Shown here: positions 52,548 to 61,639 of the stretch, in pieces
Layout of the letters: the number at the start of each line of letters is the position of its first letter
Numbering within the stretch: position 1 is the stretch's first letter
Assembly (NCBI GenBank): GCA_031292485.1
Contig: JARLHA010000010.1
Location: 1 to 64,000 of the forward strand
From: Mucilaginibacter sp.
Lineage (GTDB): Bacteria; Bacteroidota; Bacteroidia; Sphingobacteriales; Sphingobacteriaceae
Direction: 5' to 3'
DNA: 64,000 nt
The notes under the pieces: generated by a model
What the model was told of the DNA's origin: nothing
The model's input: only the letters and a program-made list of their open reading frames with translations
Database searches by the model: none
Program-made: the position numbers and the translations under genes

Positions 52548-55001
52548 ATGGAAGATAATATATTAAACCAGGAGCTGATAGCCAATAAATTAATTGAAGA
52601 GGAGGAGGAGTTCCATCACCTTAATAACCCTGCCGACGGGATAAAGCCGATCATTAAAAAATATCTTGGCGTGCCTAAAAGCGCGCAGCAATCGGGTAAT
52701 AAATTCTACTTTTCTGACGGAGATGCCAAAGTTGAAGTGGTTGTTATTACGAATGAGATCATCAGAGTAAGGCTTGCGCCCCATAGTGTTTTTTTAGACG
52801 AATTTTCATACGCGGTGCCAAAGCTTGAACAAAGAGCCATTGATTTTACCCTTACTGAAGATGAAAACGAATTCAAAGTTTCAACCAGCGCCGTACACTG
52901 CCATATCCGAAAAACGGATTTCTTTATATCATTCTCAGATAGCAATGACTTTGTAACCAGCTCAGATGCGGTACCCATGCATTGGGAAGAAAATGTAAAA
53001 TTTGGTGGTTATTATGTTTTTTGTACAAAAACCTGCCATACTGAAGAAAGCTTTTTCGGACTTGGCGACAAACCTACTGAATTAAACCTTCGTGGTAAAA
53101 GGCTGAAAAACTGGAATACCGACGCCTATTCTTTTGCCTGGAATCAGGATCCGCTGTATCGAAGCATCCCTTTTTATATCAGTGTAAATGAAGGAATTGC
53201 CCATGGCATTTTCTTTGATAACACTTTTAAAGCACATTTTGATTTTGGCGCCGAGGACCCCACCAAAACAAGTTTTTGGGCTGATGGCGGTGAGCTGCAA
53301 TATTATTATATCCACGGTCCGCATATGATGGACGTGGTAAAAAGCTATCATATTTTAACGGGTACACACCCCATGCCGCCACTTTGGGCCCTTGGATACC
53401 ACCAATGCCGCTGGAGTTATTATCCCGAGGCAAAAGTTAAAAAGATAACTAACGGTTTTCGTGAAAATAAGATCCCCTGTGATGGGATTTACCTGGATAT
53501 TGACTACATGGACGGCTATAGGTGCTTTACCTGGAACCGGAAATATTTTAATGATCCAAAACGGATGATCAAAGAATTAGCCGCCGATGGTTTTAAAACG
53601 GTAGTGATTATTGATCCGGGAATCAGGGTTGATGATAACTATTCTGTATTTAAGGAAGGGAAAGAAAAACGGCATTTCTGCCGCCGCAGCGACGATTATT
53701 TTATGGAGGGCCATGTATGGCCGGGCCGCTGCCAGTTCCCTGATTTTACCAATCCTGAAGTACGCGAGTGGTGGGGCGGTTTGTTTGACGAACTGGTGCA
53801 GATGGGCGTAGCCGGTGTTTGGAACGACATGAACGAGCCTGCTGTATTTGGCGCCGGAACTTTTCCGGATGATGTAAGGCATCAATATGACGGGTACCGG
53901 GGCTCGCACCGTAAAGCGCATAATGTTTACGGCATGCAAATGGTAAGGGCCACTTATGATGGCTTGCGTAAACTGATGAAAAATAAACGGCCTTTTACCA
54001 TTACCAGGGCAGGCTATTCAGGCGTTCAGCGTTTTTCATCCGTTTGGACGGGTGATAATGTAGCCTCGTGGGAACACCTTAAATTGGGGAACATCCAGTG
54101 CCAGCGTTTATCGGTATCCGGCATTTCATTTTGCGGAACAGATATTGGTGGTTTTAGTGGCGAGCCGGATGGAGAATTATTTACCCGCTGGATCCAGATG
54201 GGTACTTTCTCGCCGTTTATGCGGGCGCACTCGGCCGGTGATACCAAAGAACGTGAACCATGGAGTTTTGGCGAACCATTTACGTCAATTAACCGTAAAT
54301 TTATAGAACTAAGGTACCGTTTGCTGCCTTACCTGTATTCTATCTTCTGGGAACATCACCGGTATGGTTTCCCGATATTGAGGCCTGTAGTAATGCAGGA
54401 GCAGGAAGAGATCACCAATCACTTCAGGCAGGATGAATTTACTTACGGCGACAAGATTTTGATCTGCCCGGTGCTTGAACCAGGCGCAGCAAGCAGGAAG
54501 GTTTATTTACCCAAAGGGAAGTGGTATAATTTCTGGAGTAATCTGGTAATTGAAGGTGGGAAGGAAATTGAGGTGCTAACCCCGCTGGAAACCATGCCTA
54601 TATTTATTAAAGCCGGGTCTGTAATACCTGAATATCCGGTAATGCAGTATGTAGGAGAAAAGGAGATTGAAGAAGTGAAGCTGAATGTTTATTTCAGCGA
54701 TTACGAAGTGAATTCTTTCCTTTTTGAAGACTATGGCGAAACGTTTGCTTACGAACAGGATATCTACCTTGAAAAGAAATTCGTAGTCAACGGCAGCCGC
54801 ACTAAATTAACCATCCAACAAAGTATGGAAGGTTTATATACCCCCAGATATGAAAACTATGAGTTTAATATTATCGGCCTGCCATTTAAACCGACACGGA
54901 TTGTGGCCGACAATAAAGAATTTAAAGATTTTACCTTTGATAAGGATAAAATTTTAAAACTAAAATTGAGAAAGAATTTTACGCAAATAGTTATTGATTA
55001 A
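52548..55001 (+). CDS. Cytoplasmic GH31 alpha-glucosidase
   Basis: The 817-residue enzyme lacks a signal peptide, in contrast to the GH31 at the window's left. N-terminal beta domain with FFGLGDKPTELNLRGKRLKN, barrel with GYHQCRWSYYP, nucleophile Asp427 in GVWNDMNEPAVFG and acid/base Asp503 in SSVWTGDNVASWEHLK. This is the maltase branch of GH31 (WNDMNE), consistent with splitting imported maltodextrins to glucose. It follows the MFS gene by 118 bases. A GTCCGG repeat starts at its stop codon. Confidence 0.93.
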   Translation: MEDNILNQELIANKLIEEEEEFHHLNNPADGIKPIIKKYLGVPKSAQQSGNKFYFSDGDAKVEVVVITNEIIRVRLAPHSVFLDEFSYAVPKLEQRAIDFTLTEDENEFKVSTSAVHCHIRKTDFFISFSDSNDFVTSSDAVPMHWEENVKFGGYYVFCTKTCHTEESFFGLGDKPTELNLRGKRLKNWNTDAYSFAWNQDPLYRSIPFYISVNEGIAHGIFFDNTFKAHFDFGAEDPTKTSFWADGGELQYYYIHGPHMMDVVKSYHILTGTHPMPPLWALGYHQCRWSYYPEAKVKKITNGFRENKIPCDGIYLDIDYMDGYRCFTWNRKYFNDPKRMIKELAADGFKTVVIIDPGIRVDDNYSVFKEGKEKRHFCRRSDDYFMEGHVWPGRCQFPDFTNPEVREWWGGLFDELVQMGVAGVWNDMNEPAVFGAGTFPDDVRHQYDGYRGSHRKAHNVYGMQMVRATYDGLRKLMKNKRPFTITRAGYSGVQRFSSVWTGDNVASWEHLKLGNIQCQRLSVSGISFCGTDIGGFSGEPDGELFTRWIQMGTFSPFMRAHSAGDTKEREPWSFGEPFTSINRKFIELRYRLLPYLYSIFWEHHRYGFPILRPVVMQEQEEITNHFRQDEFTYGDKILICPVLEPGAASRKVYLPKGKWYNFWSNLVIEGGKEIEVLTPLETMPIFIKAGSVIPEYPVMQYVGEKEIEEVKLNVYFSDYEVNSFLFEDYGETFAYEQDIYLEKKFVVNGSRTKLTIQQSMEGLYTPRYENYEFNIIGLPFKPTRIVADNKEFKDFTFDKDKILKLKLRKNFTQIVID

Positions 55002-55205
55002 GTCCGGAAGTCAGCAAAGCCTGCCTGCCGGCAGGCAGGTCCGGAAGTCCGGAAGAAGCTGCAACTGTCATTTCGGCAAAAATAACAAAGTTATGTAGAG
55101 ATTAGAGCCAGGAGTCAAGAGCCAGGAATCAAGAAAGGAAAAAATAAAAAACATTTCGCCGCGAGAAAAAATCCTGGCTCCTGGTTCTTGATTCCTGGCT
55201 CTTCT
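55000..55205. repeat. Composite intergenic repeat region before glgE
   Basis: Three structures follow one another. First, AAGTCCGGAAGTC...GGTCCGGAAGTCCGGAAG at 55000-55055, related to the repeats at 1951 and 43523. Within it, CCTGCCTGCCGGCAGGCAGG at 55020-55039 is a perfect 20-base palindrome. Second, AGAGCCAGGAGTCAAGAGCC...AATCAAGAAAGG at 55104-55138 pairs with its near complement at 55169-55205 (ATCCTGGCTCCTGGTTCTTG...ATTCCTGGCTCTTC) to form a long hairpin. No gene is seen in the 261-base gap. Confidence 0.65.
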
Positions 55206-55262
55206 TTATATATTTAAATATTATTTTACCATTATAAACCGGGGCATCCCCTTATTAACCAA

Positions 55263-57209
55263 ATGACTGAACAAGGCTTGCAAAGAGTTATTGTTGAACA
55301 TGTTACGCCTGAAATTGACGCTGGACGCTTTTATGTAAAAAAAGTGGCAGGCGAAAGTGTTAAAGTTGAAGCGGACATATTTACCGATGGCCACGATCAT
55401 ATAGGAGCAAGGTTACTATACAAGCACGAAAATGATAAAACGTGGCTGTTTGTGCCCATGCACCTACTGAATAATGACAGATGGCAGGCATCATTCGACC
55501 TTGAAAAAACTGGATTTTACTACTATACGGTTACCGGCTGGGTCGATCATGCCGATACCTGGCACCATGGTTTTTTAAAAAAATACGAAGACGCGCAGCA
55601 TTTGAACGTCGAGCTGCTTATAGGCGCCGAACTGCTTGAATTAACACTGCCAGTAGCCACTAAAGCTGACCAAAAAAAGATCAGTAAGCTGATTGCGTTA
55701 ATGCGCGATGAAAAACATTACGAACAGGCGGTAGCTGAGGTATTGGGCAAGGAGATCCACCATTTTATCAGCGCCTATCCGAACCTTGATAACGCGACGG
55801 TTTACACTCCGCATTTAAAGGTTTTGGTTGAACGCGATAAAGCGCTGTTTAGCAGTTGGTATTGCTTTTTTCCCCGTTCAGCTTCACGTATCGAAGGAAA
55901 ACATGGAACCTTTAAAGACTGCGAAGCTTTATTGCCGCGTGTTGCTGAAATGGGTTTTGACGTACTGTATTTTCCGCCTATCCATCCCATTGGCCTTAAC
56001 TTCCGTAAAGGGAAAAATAACGCAGTGAACGCACTGCCCGGTGATGATGGTGTGCCTTATGCTATTGGCTCGGCTGAAGGCGGGCACAAGGATGTTTTAA
56101 AGGATTTAGGGACATTACAGGATTTTAAACATTTGATAAAGGAAGCTGCAAGTCACGGTCTTGAAATTGCCATGGATTTTGCCATACAATGTTCGCCTGA
56201 TCATCCATATGTTAAACAGCACCCCAAATGGTTTAAATGGCGGCCCGATGGAACAGTGCAGTACGCCGAAAATCCACCCAAAAAATACCAGGATATTTTG
56301 CCCATAAATTTTGAGAACGACGACTGGCAAAATCTTTGGGCCGAGCTAAAAAGTATACTTGATTACTGGTGCGAGCAGGGGATAAGGATCTTCAGGGTAG
56401 ATAACCCGCATACCAAATCGTTTCATTTTTGGGAATGGTGTATTGCCGAAGTACAGAAGAAATATCCCGGAACTTTGTTCCTGTCCGAGGCTTTTACAAA
56501 GCCGAAGGTGATGAAACAACTGGCCAAACTGGGCTATACGCAATCATATACCTACTATGTTTGGCGCAACTCGAAACATGAACTTATTGAGTATATGAAT
56601 GAGTTGACCCAAACAGAGATGAAGGACTATTTTCGCCCGAATTTCTGGCCGAACACGCATGACATTAATCCTTATTCGCTCCAGAACGGGAACGAACCCG
56701 GTTTCATTACCCGGTTTTTTATGGCGGCTACCTTATCCTCTAACTATGGAATCTTCGGCCCTGTATATGAACTGATGTATCATGCTCCCTATCCGGGAAA
56801 AGAAGAATATCTGAACTCCGAAAAATACGAAGTCCGCTATTGGGACTGGGAAAAACGGAATAAACTGATCGATGTAATTACCCGTGTTAATGCGGCCCGT
56901 AAGGTAAACCCCGCTTTGCAGCACACCAACAACATTACTTTTTGCGAGATACATAACGACCAGTTGCTGGCTTATTACAAAAAGAGCGGCGATAACCATA
57001 TTTTATGTGTGGTAAACCTTGACCCAGATAACAGGCAATGGGGCCTGGTACAAACTCCGCTGCATGCACTGGGCCTGTACCCCGGCCAGGATTTTATAGC
57101 TTTTGATATATTAACCGGCCGGAGTTATAACTGGAACCAGGAATGGAACTATGTTGAACTGGAGCCGCATGATATGCCGGTACATTTATTTAAGATTGAA
57201 TTGCTGTAA
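55263..57209 (+). CDS. glgE: Alpha-1,4-glucan:maltose-1-phosphate maltosyltransferase GlgE
   Basis: The 648-residue GH13_3 enzyme extends alpha-1,4-glucan using alpha-maltose 1-phosphate. N-terminal beta domain and helical S domain come first (residues 1-200). The barrel contains YFPPIHPIGLNFRKGKNN, IAMDFAIQCSPDHPYVK, the nucleophile Asp380 in IFRVDNPHTK, acid/base Glu409 in FLSEAFTK and the third acid in WPNTHDINPY. The 29-residue spacing between Asp and Glu equals that in Streptomyces GlgE (Asp394, Glu423). Maltokinase follows two bases later and GlgB after that, so the three form an operon. Confidence 0.95.
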   Translation: MTEQGLQRVIVEHVTPEIDAGRFYVKKVAGESVKVEADIFTDGHDHIGARLLYKHENDKTWLFVPMHLLNNDRWQASFDLEKTGFYYYTVTGWVDHADTWHHGFLKKYEDAQHLNVELLIGAELLELTLPVATKADQKKISKLIALMRDEKHYEQAVAEVLGKEIHHFISAYPNLDNATVYTPHLKVLVERDKALFSSWYCFFPRSASRIEGKHGTFKDCEALLPRVAEMGFDVLYFPPIHPIGLNFRKGKNNAVNALPGDDGVPYAIGSAEGGHKDVLKDLGTLQDFKHLIKEAASHGLEIAMDFAIQCSPDHPYVKQHPKWFKWRPDGTVQYAENPPKKYQDILPINFENDDWQNLWAELKSILDYWCEQGIRIFRVDNPHTKSFHFWEWCIAEVQKKYPGTLFLSEAFTKPKVMKQLAKLGYTQSYTYYVWRNSKHELIEYMNELTQTEMKDYFRPNFWPNTHDINPYSLQNGNEPGFITRFFMAATLSSNYGIFGPVYELMYHAPYPGKEEYLNSEKYEVRYWDWEKRNKLIDVITRVNAARKVNPALQHTNNITFCEIHNDQLLAYYKKSGDNHILCVVNLDPDNRQWGLVQTPLHALGLYPGQDFIAFDILTGRSYNWNQEWNYVELEPHDMPVHLFKIELL

Positions 57210-57211
57210 TC

Positions 57212-58816
57212 ATGGACTTAGGGAGTATAGATATCGCAGGACAAACCTCTTCATTAGTGCTGAAAAGGCCGTGGGCTGAATTTCCCTATGATAAAGAAGT
57301 GCTCACCTGGCTGGAGGAAAACGTGTTTTATAACTATATGCGTAAGTGCCGGTGGTTTGCCGGCAAGGCGCGCATGATCAAATTTTTAAAGGTCCAGCAA
57401 TTGCTCAGTATCCCGGTGGAGGATGGACTTTCCTTTTTAATCATCCTGCATTTGGGTTATACTTATGGCGATGAGGAAAAATATGCCATGCCGGTTTCTT
57501 TTATGCCGGATGATTTTGAATTGATAGGCCATGTTAATCATAAAGCATTTATTACCAGGATAACCGTTGAAGGGAAATCAGGCTGGCTGATTGACGCCAT
57601 TTATGATTTTCGTTTCCAGGTGCAACTTTTCGACAATATATTTACCAATGCCAAAACGCCGCAGGAGAAAGGTTATTTAGTTTACCATAAAGGAAAGGGC
57701 CTTGCTTCAACCGACGAAAATATGAGTTATTTGTGCGTGGTACCCGACCTCGAGCAAAGTAATTCATCTTTAGTTTATGGCAATAAGTATTTTTTTAAAC
57801 TCTACCGCAAACTCTTCCGTGAAGTAAACCCTGAAGTGGAAATGCTGCAGTTTTTAACGGAGAAAGGAGGCTTTAAAAATATTCCCGCTTATTGCGGCAG
57901 TATGGTACTGGAGCGCCCGGGAATACCACCCGTAACACTTGGATTGATGATGCAAAAGGTGGTCAGCAAATCGGATAGTTGGGTATCAACCGGTGATGAC
58001 CTGAATAATTTCCTTTTCATGATCGTTGACAAAGTATTCGGAATAAACGAGGATGTTTTTGAAAAAGTTGAATTGCTGGGCAAGCGCACCGCTGAAATGC
58101 ACCTTGCTTTGTTGACAGACAGAAAAAGCAAGGAGTTTAAGCCTGAATCTTATGACGCGACTTACATCGGTCATTTGCAAAATCATCTGAATAACCTCCT
58201 GGATAAGCGTATTAAGCTGTTAAAAGAAAACTATTCGCGGCTTGATAAAAATGCAAAATCGTTGGCGGATGATTTTATAAACAGCGAAAATAACATCAGG
58301 CATTTTTTCGGAAAAATTGCCAGCAGTCAGCTTAAATCGCAACGGATCCGCATACACGGAGATTACCATTTGGGGCAGGTGTTATTTACAGGTACCGATT
58401 ACCTTATTATTGATTTTGAAGGCGAACCGGAAAGTTCAATAACCGATCGGAAAATAAAACACTCGCCATTAAAGGATGTGGCAGGGATGATCCGGTCGTT
58501 CCATTACGCAGTATGCGCCAAACTTTATTTCAGCAGTGAGACCCGGGAAATAAATCCGCTGAAATTGCAAAAATCGGCAGACAGGTGGTATAAATTAATA
58601 ACCGACGCATATTTAGATGCATATATGCAAACCATGGGCGATATATCGGCTATATTTGGGAGCCGTACCGAACTTAATTTTTTATTGCAGCTTCACCTGC
58701 TCGAAAAATCAGTATATGAATTGGGCTATGAGTTGAACGGAAGGCCCGATTGGATAAGAATACCCTTAAAAGGAATACAGCAAGTACTATTTGAATTAGA
58801 TAAATTTAACAGTTAA
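57212..58816 (+). CDS. mak: Maltokinase (Pep2/Mak-like)
   Basis: The 534-residue protein phosphorylates maltose at C1 to alpha-maltose 1-phosphate, the GlgE substrate. Features are WFAGKARMIKFLKVQQLLSI at the N-terminal cap domain, and the aminoglycoside-phosphotransferase-like catalytic core with IRIHGDYHLGQVLFTGTDYL followed by IIDFEGEP, where the HGD and DFEGEP motifs give the catalytic Asp and Mg ligands. It follows glgE after two bases. In many bacteria the maltokinase is fused to trehalose synthase TreS; here it is alone and no treS is in the window. Confidence 0.92.
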   Translation: MDLGSIDIAGQTSSLVLKRPWAEFPYDKEVLTWLEENVFYNYMRKCRWFAGKARMIKFLKVQQLLSIPVEDGLSFLIILHLGYTYGDEEKYAMPVSFMPDDFELIGHVNHKAFITRITVEGKSGWLIDAIYDFRFQVQLFDNIFTNAKTPQEKGYLVYHKGKGLASTDENMSYLCVVPDLEQSNSSLVYGNKYFFKLYRKLFREVNPEVEMLQFLTEKGGFKNIPAYCGSMVLERPGIPPVTLGLMMQKVVSKSDSWVSTGDDLNNFLFMIVDKVFGINEDVFEKVELLGKRTAEMHLALLTDRKSKEFKPESYDATYIGHLQNHLNNLLDKRIKLLKENYSRLDKNAKSLADDFINSENNIRHFFGKIASSQLKSQRIRIHGDYHLGQVLFTGTDYLIIDFEGEPESSITDRKIKHSPLKDVAGMIRSFHYAVCAKLYFSSETREINPLKLQKSADRWYKLITDAYLDAYMQTMGDISAIFGSRTELNFLLQLHLLEKSVYELGYELNGRPDWIRIPLKGIQQVLFELDKFNS

Positions 58817-58837
58817 CGGGCCCGCGGGCTAAACTAT

Positions 58838-60946
58838 ATGGCGAAAAAGAAAATTGACACCGCAAAAGATGCACCTGTTGAAATTGCAGATGTGAAAAAA
58901 GCTAAACCAGCTGCAAAAAAAACAGCCGTAGCAGATAAATCAGAAAAATCTGCAGTATCGAAAAGCGCTTCAAAAACTAAAAAGGCTGAACCCACTGCTC
59001 CGCAGGTTAATGCCGTTGAACCCTACAGCCGTTTTACTGATTTTGATATCGCATTGTTCAGATCAGGCAAGCATTATAAACTGTACGAGAAATTAGGCTC
59101 GCATGTAATTGAATTTAATGGTGTTACCGGAACGTACTTTGCGGTTTGGGCGCCAAATGCCCAATATATTTCTGTTATCGGAAATTTTAACGGATGGAAC
59201 CGCGGTTCGCATGGTTTATATGTTCGTTGGGATGGATCAGGTATTTGGGAAGGTTTCATTCCTAACGTTGGCAACGGCGAAACCTATAAATATTATATCA
59301 AATCATCCACAGGTGCCGACCTTGAGAAGGCCGATCCGTTTGCATTACGCTGGGAAGTAGCGCCCCGTACAGCGTCTATCGTGGCTGATACTTACTATGA
59401 ATGGAGCGATGGTGAGTGGATGAAGGAGCGGTACAGGCACAATGCCCTTGACAAACCTTATTCGGTTTATGAGATGCATGTTGGCTCATGGGCGCGCAGT
59501 CCCGAAAGCCCGGATGAATTTTTAACTTATACCCAACTGGCAGATAAACTGGTTCCCTATATTAAAGAAATGGGCTTTACACACGTAGAGTTTATGCCGA
59601 TAATGGAGCACCCCTATTATCCGAGCTGGGGTTACCAGATCACTGGTTTTTTTGCTGCATCGAGCAGGTATGGCTCGCCGCAGGAGTTAATGATCCTTAT
59701 TGAAAAACTGCATGAGGCTGGCATAGGAGTAATCCTTGACTGGGTACCCTCGCATTTTCCGGGAGACGCTCACGGACTTTATAATTTTGACGGTACGCAT
59801 TTATATGAGCATGAAGACCTGCGCAAGGGCTTTCACCCGGATTGGAAATCCTACATTTTTAACTATGGGCGAAATGAAGTCCGCGCATTTCTAATCAGCA
59901 ACGCGCTATTCTGGCTCGACAGGTACCATGCCGATGGCCTGCGTGTTGACGCGGTAGCTTCTATGCTTTACCTTGATTACTCACGTAACCACGGCGAATG
60001 GGAACCAAACATTTATGGCGGCAATGAGAATTTAGAAGCCATATCATTTTTAAAGGAATTTAATGAAGCCGTTTACAGTCATTTCCCGGATACGCAAACA
60101 ATTGCCGAAGAATCAACATCGTTTACAGGGGTAAGCCGCCCGGTTTATACGGGCGGGCTTGGGTTTGGCATGAAATGGATGATGGGTTGGATGCACGACT
60201 CGATCAAATATTTCTCAGCGGATCCGATCTATCGTAAATATCACCACAACCAGATCACATTTAGCCTGATATATGCCTTTACCGAAAACTTTATGCTTCC
60301 TTTTTCGCATGATGAAGTGGTTTACGGCAAGGGCTCCATGCTGCGTAAAATGCCCGGCGATGAATGGCAGCAATTTGCCAACCTTCGCCTCCTTTACAGT
60401 TATATGTTTACCCATCCGGGCTCCAAATTGCTTTTTATGGGTGGAGAATTTGGCCAGGGAACGGAATGGAACTTCCAGAATTCATTAGACTGGCATGTAC
60501 TTGAATATCCAAACCATCAGGGTATAAAAGAAGTGGTGAAGGCATTGAACCAGCTTTATAAGGACGAACCGGCCTTATATGAAAAGAGCTTTGATTATAA
60601 TGGTTTTGAGTGGGTTGACGGCGGTAATGCAAACGACTCTATATTGATATATAACCGTAAAGGCATTGATGAAGCCAACGAACTGGTAATTGTTTTGAAC
60701 ATGACCCCAATGGTGCATCACGACTTTAGGGTAGGGGTACACACAACAGGTAAATGGGGTGAAATATTTAATTCAGATGCAAAAAAATTCTGGGGCAGCG
60801 GAATTGATAACCCAAAACCTATAAATACCGAAACGGTAAACTGGCACGGAAGGGAGCAATCAATAAAAATCACCATCCCGCCATTGGCCGCAATTGTATT
60901 TAAAAAAGAAAAAACGGTGCCACCAAAATATGAGTTGAAAAAGTAA
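58838..60946 (+). CDS. glgB: Glycogen branching enzyme GlgB with Lys/Ala-rich N-terminal extension
   Basis: The 702-residue enzyme forms alpha-1,6 branches. Residues 1-55 are a low-complexity Lys/Ala/Ser-rich segment (KKAKPAAKKTAVADKSEKSA and similar) not found in standard GlgB. The CBM48-like domain (YFAVWAPNAQYISVIGNFNG) and the GH13 barrel with GYQITGFFAASSRYGSP follow, then Asp371 in LRVDAVASMLYLD, Glu424 in TIAEESTS and FSHDEVVYGKGSM. The Asp-Glu spacing of 53 matches E. coli GlgB (Asp405, Glu458). It starts 21 bases after maltokinase. It would branch the GlgE product. The C-terminus is normal. Confidence 0.95.
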   Translation: MAKKKIDTAKDAPVEIADVKKAKPAAKKTAVADKSEKSAVSKSASKTKKAEPTAPQVNAVEPYSRFTDFDIALFRSGKHYKLYEKLGSHVIEFNGVTGTYFAVWAPNAQYISVIGNFNGWNRGSHGLYVRWDGSGIWEGFIPNVGNGETYKYYIKSSTGADLEKADPFALRWEVAPRTASIVADTYYEWSDGEWMKERYRHNALDKPYSVYEMHVGSWARSPESPDEFLTYTQLADKLVPYIKEMGFTHVEFMPIMEHPYYPSWGYQITGFFAASSRYGSPQELMILIEKLHEAGIGVILDWVPSHFPGDAHGLYNFDGTHLYEHEDLRKGFHPDWKSYIFNYGRNEVRAFLISNALFWLDRYHADGLRVDAVASMLYLDYSRNHGEWEPNIYGGNENLEAISFLKEFNEAVYSHFPDTQTIAEESTSFTGVSRPVYTGGLGFGMKWMMGWMHDSIKYFSADPIYRKYHHNQITFSLIYAFTENFMLPFSHDEVVYGKGSMLRKMPGDEWQQFANLRLLYSYMFTHPGSKLLFMGGEFGQGTEWNFQNSLDWHVLEYPNHQGIKEVVKALNQLYKDEPALYEKSFDYNGFEWVDGGNANDSILIYNRKGIDEANELVIVLNMTPMVHHDFRVGVHTTGKWGEIFNSDAKKFWGSGIDNPKPINTETVNWHGREQSIKITIPPLAAIVFKKEKTVPPKYELKK

Positions 60947-61038
60947 TAAGATTGTGACGGAACAGGTCTAATTAATTCATAACCTTTCTTTTAGCTACGA
61001 CGTAAAAGGATGTATTACTTGTATTAATCTTTTATGTT

Positions 61039-61230
61039 ATGAATCCGAAGTATCGTTTAATTTATTTAGTCCTTGGCTTTGCCGGGTTGATTGTGTTGAT
61101 TTATCATCTTGCTACTAACCTGTTTGAATATCCGGGCGAGATTTTAATGATAGCAATACCCGATATGATCGTTTTTTTCTTTGCTTATAAAACCTACCCT
61201 GCTGAAGCCAGGATGGAAGTAGAAAGATAA
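61039..61230 (+). CDS. Small membrane protein, paralogue 1
   Basis: The 63-residue protein has two hydrophobic helices (LIYLVLGFAGLIVLIYHLAT and ILMIAIPDMIVFFFAYKT) and a short charged tail. A paralogue follows at 61372. Shared features are the MNPK start, FEYP in the loop and AYKTY after helix 2. I do not recognise a function. It lies 92 bases after glgB and could be the end of that operon. Confidence 0.65.
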   Translation: MNPKYRLIYLVLGFAGLIVLIYHLATNLFEYPGEILMIAIPDMIVFFFAYKTYPAEARMEVER

Positions 61231-61371
61231 TTTTATTACCGGTTGTTTTGTCTTAACTTTGAAAAAGATCAAAAGTTTAAAGCAAGCGCCGGAATATGTT
61301 ACCCCGGTTTTGATTAATTAAGCGGGGTACCGGGGAATGTATAATTATTAATAAACTAATAAATCCTTTAT

Positions 61372-61563
61372 ATGAACCCCAAATTTCTGATCCTATACCT
61401 TATAGCGGGGACGCTTGCACTCATTCTGATCATCTTTCAAATTGTTTTTGAATACCCTGTGCTTAACTTTACGGGGATAATATTAAATTTGATCATGTGC
61501 CTGTTTTTTTACTACCTGGCGTATAAAACCTACCATGAGAAAAAGGATAGGGAGTTGATGTGA
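61372..61563 (+). CDS. Small membrane protein, paralogue 2
   Basis: The 63-residue protein has the same length and plan as the one at 61039: MNPKFLILYLIAGTLALILI, FEYP, then LIMCLFFYYLAYKTYHEKKD. The two are tandem duplicates that have diverged. The gap between them contains a small hairpin (TACCCCG at 61301-61307 with CGGGGTA at 61323-61329). Confidence 0.65.
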   Translation: MNPKFLILYLIAGTLALILIIFQIVFEYPVLNFTGIILNLIMCLFFYYLAYKTYHEKKDRELM

Positions 61564-61639
61564 TTTTAGCTAAAAGCTAAAAGCTTTTGCTTCCCTGTTT
61601 TTTATTCAAAGCTTTCTGCTTTTCGCTTTCGCCTTTACG

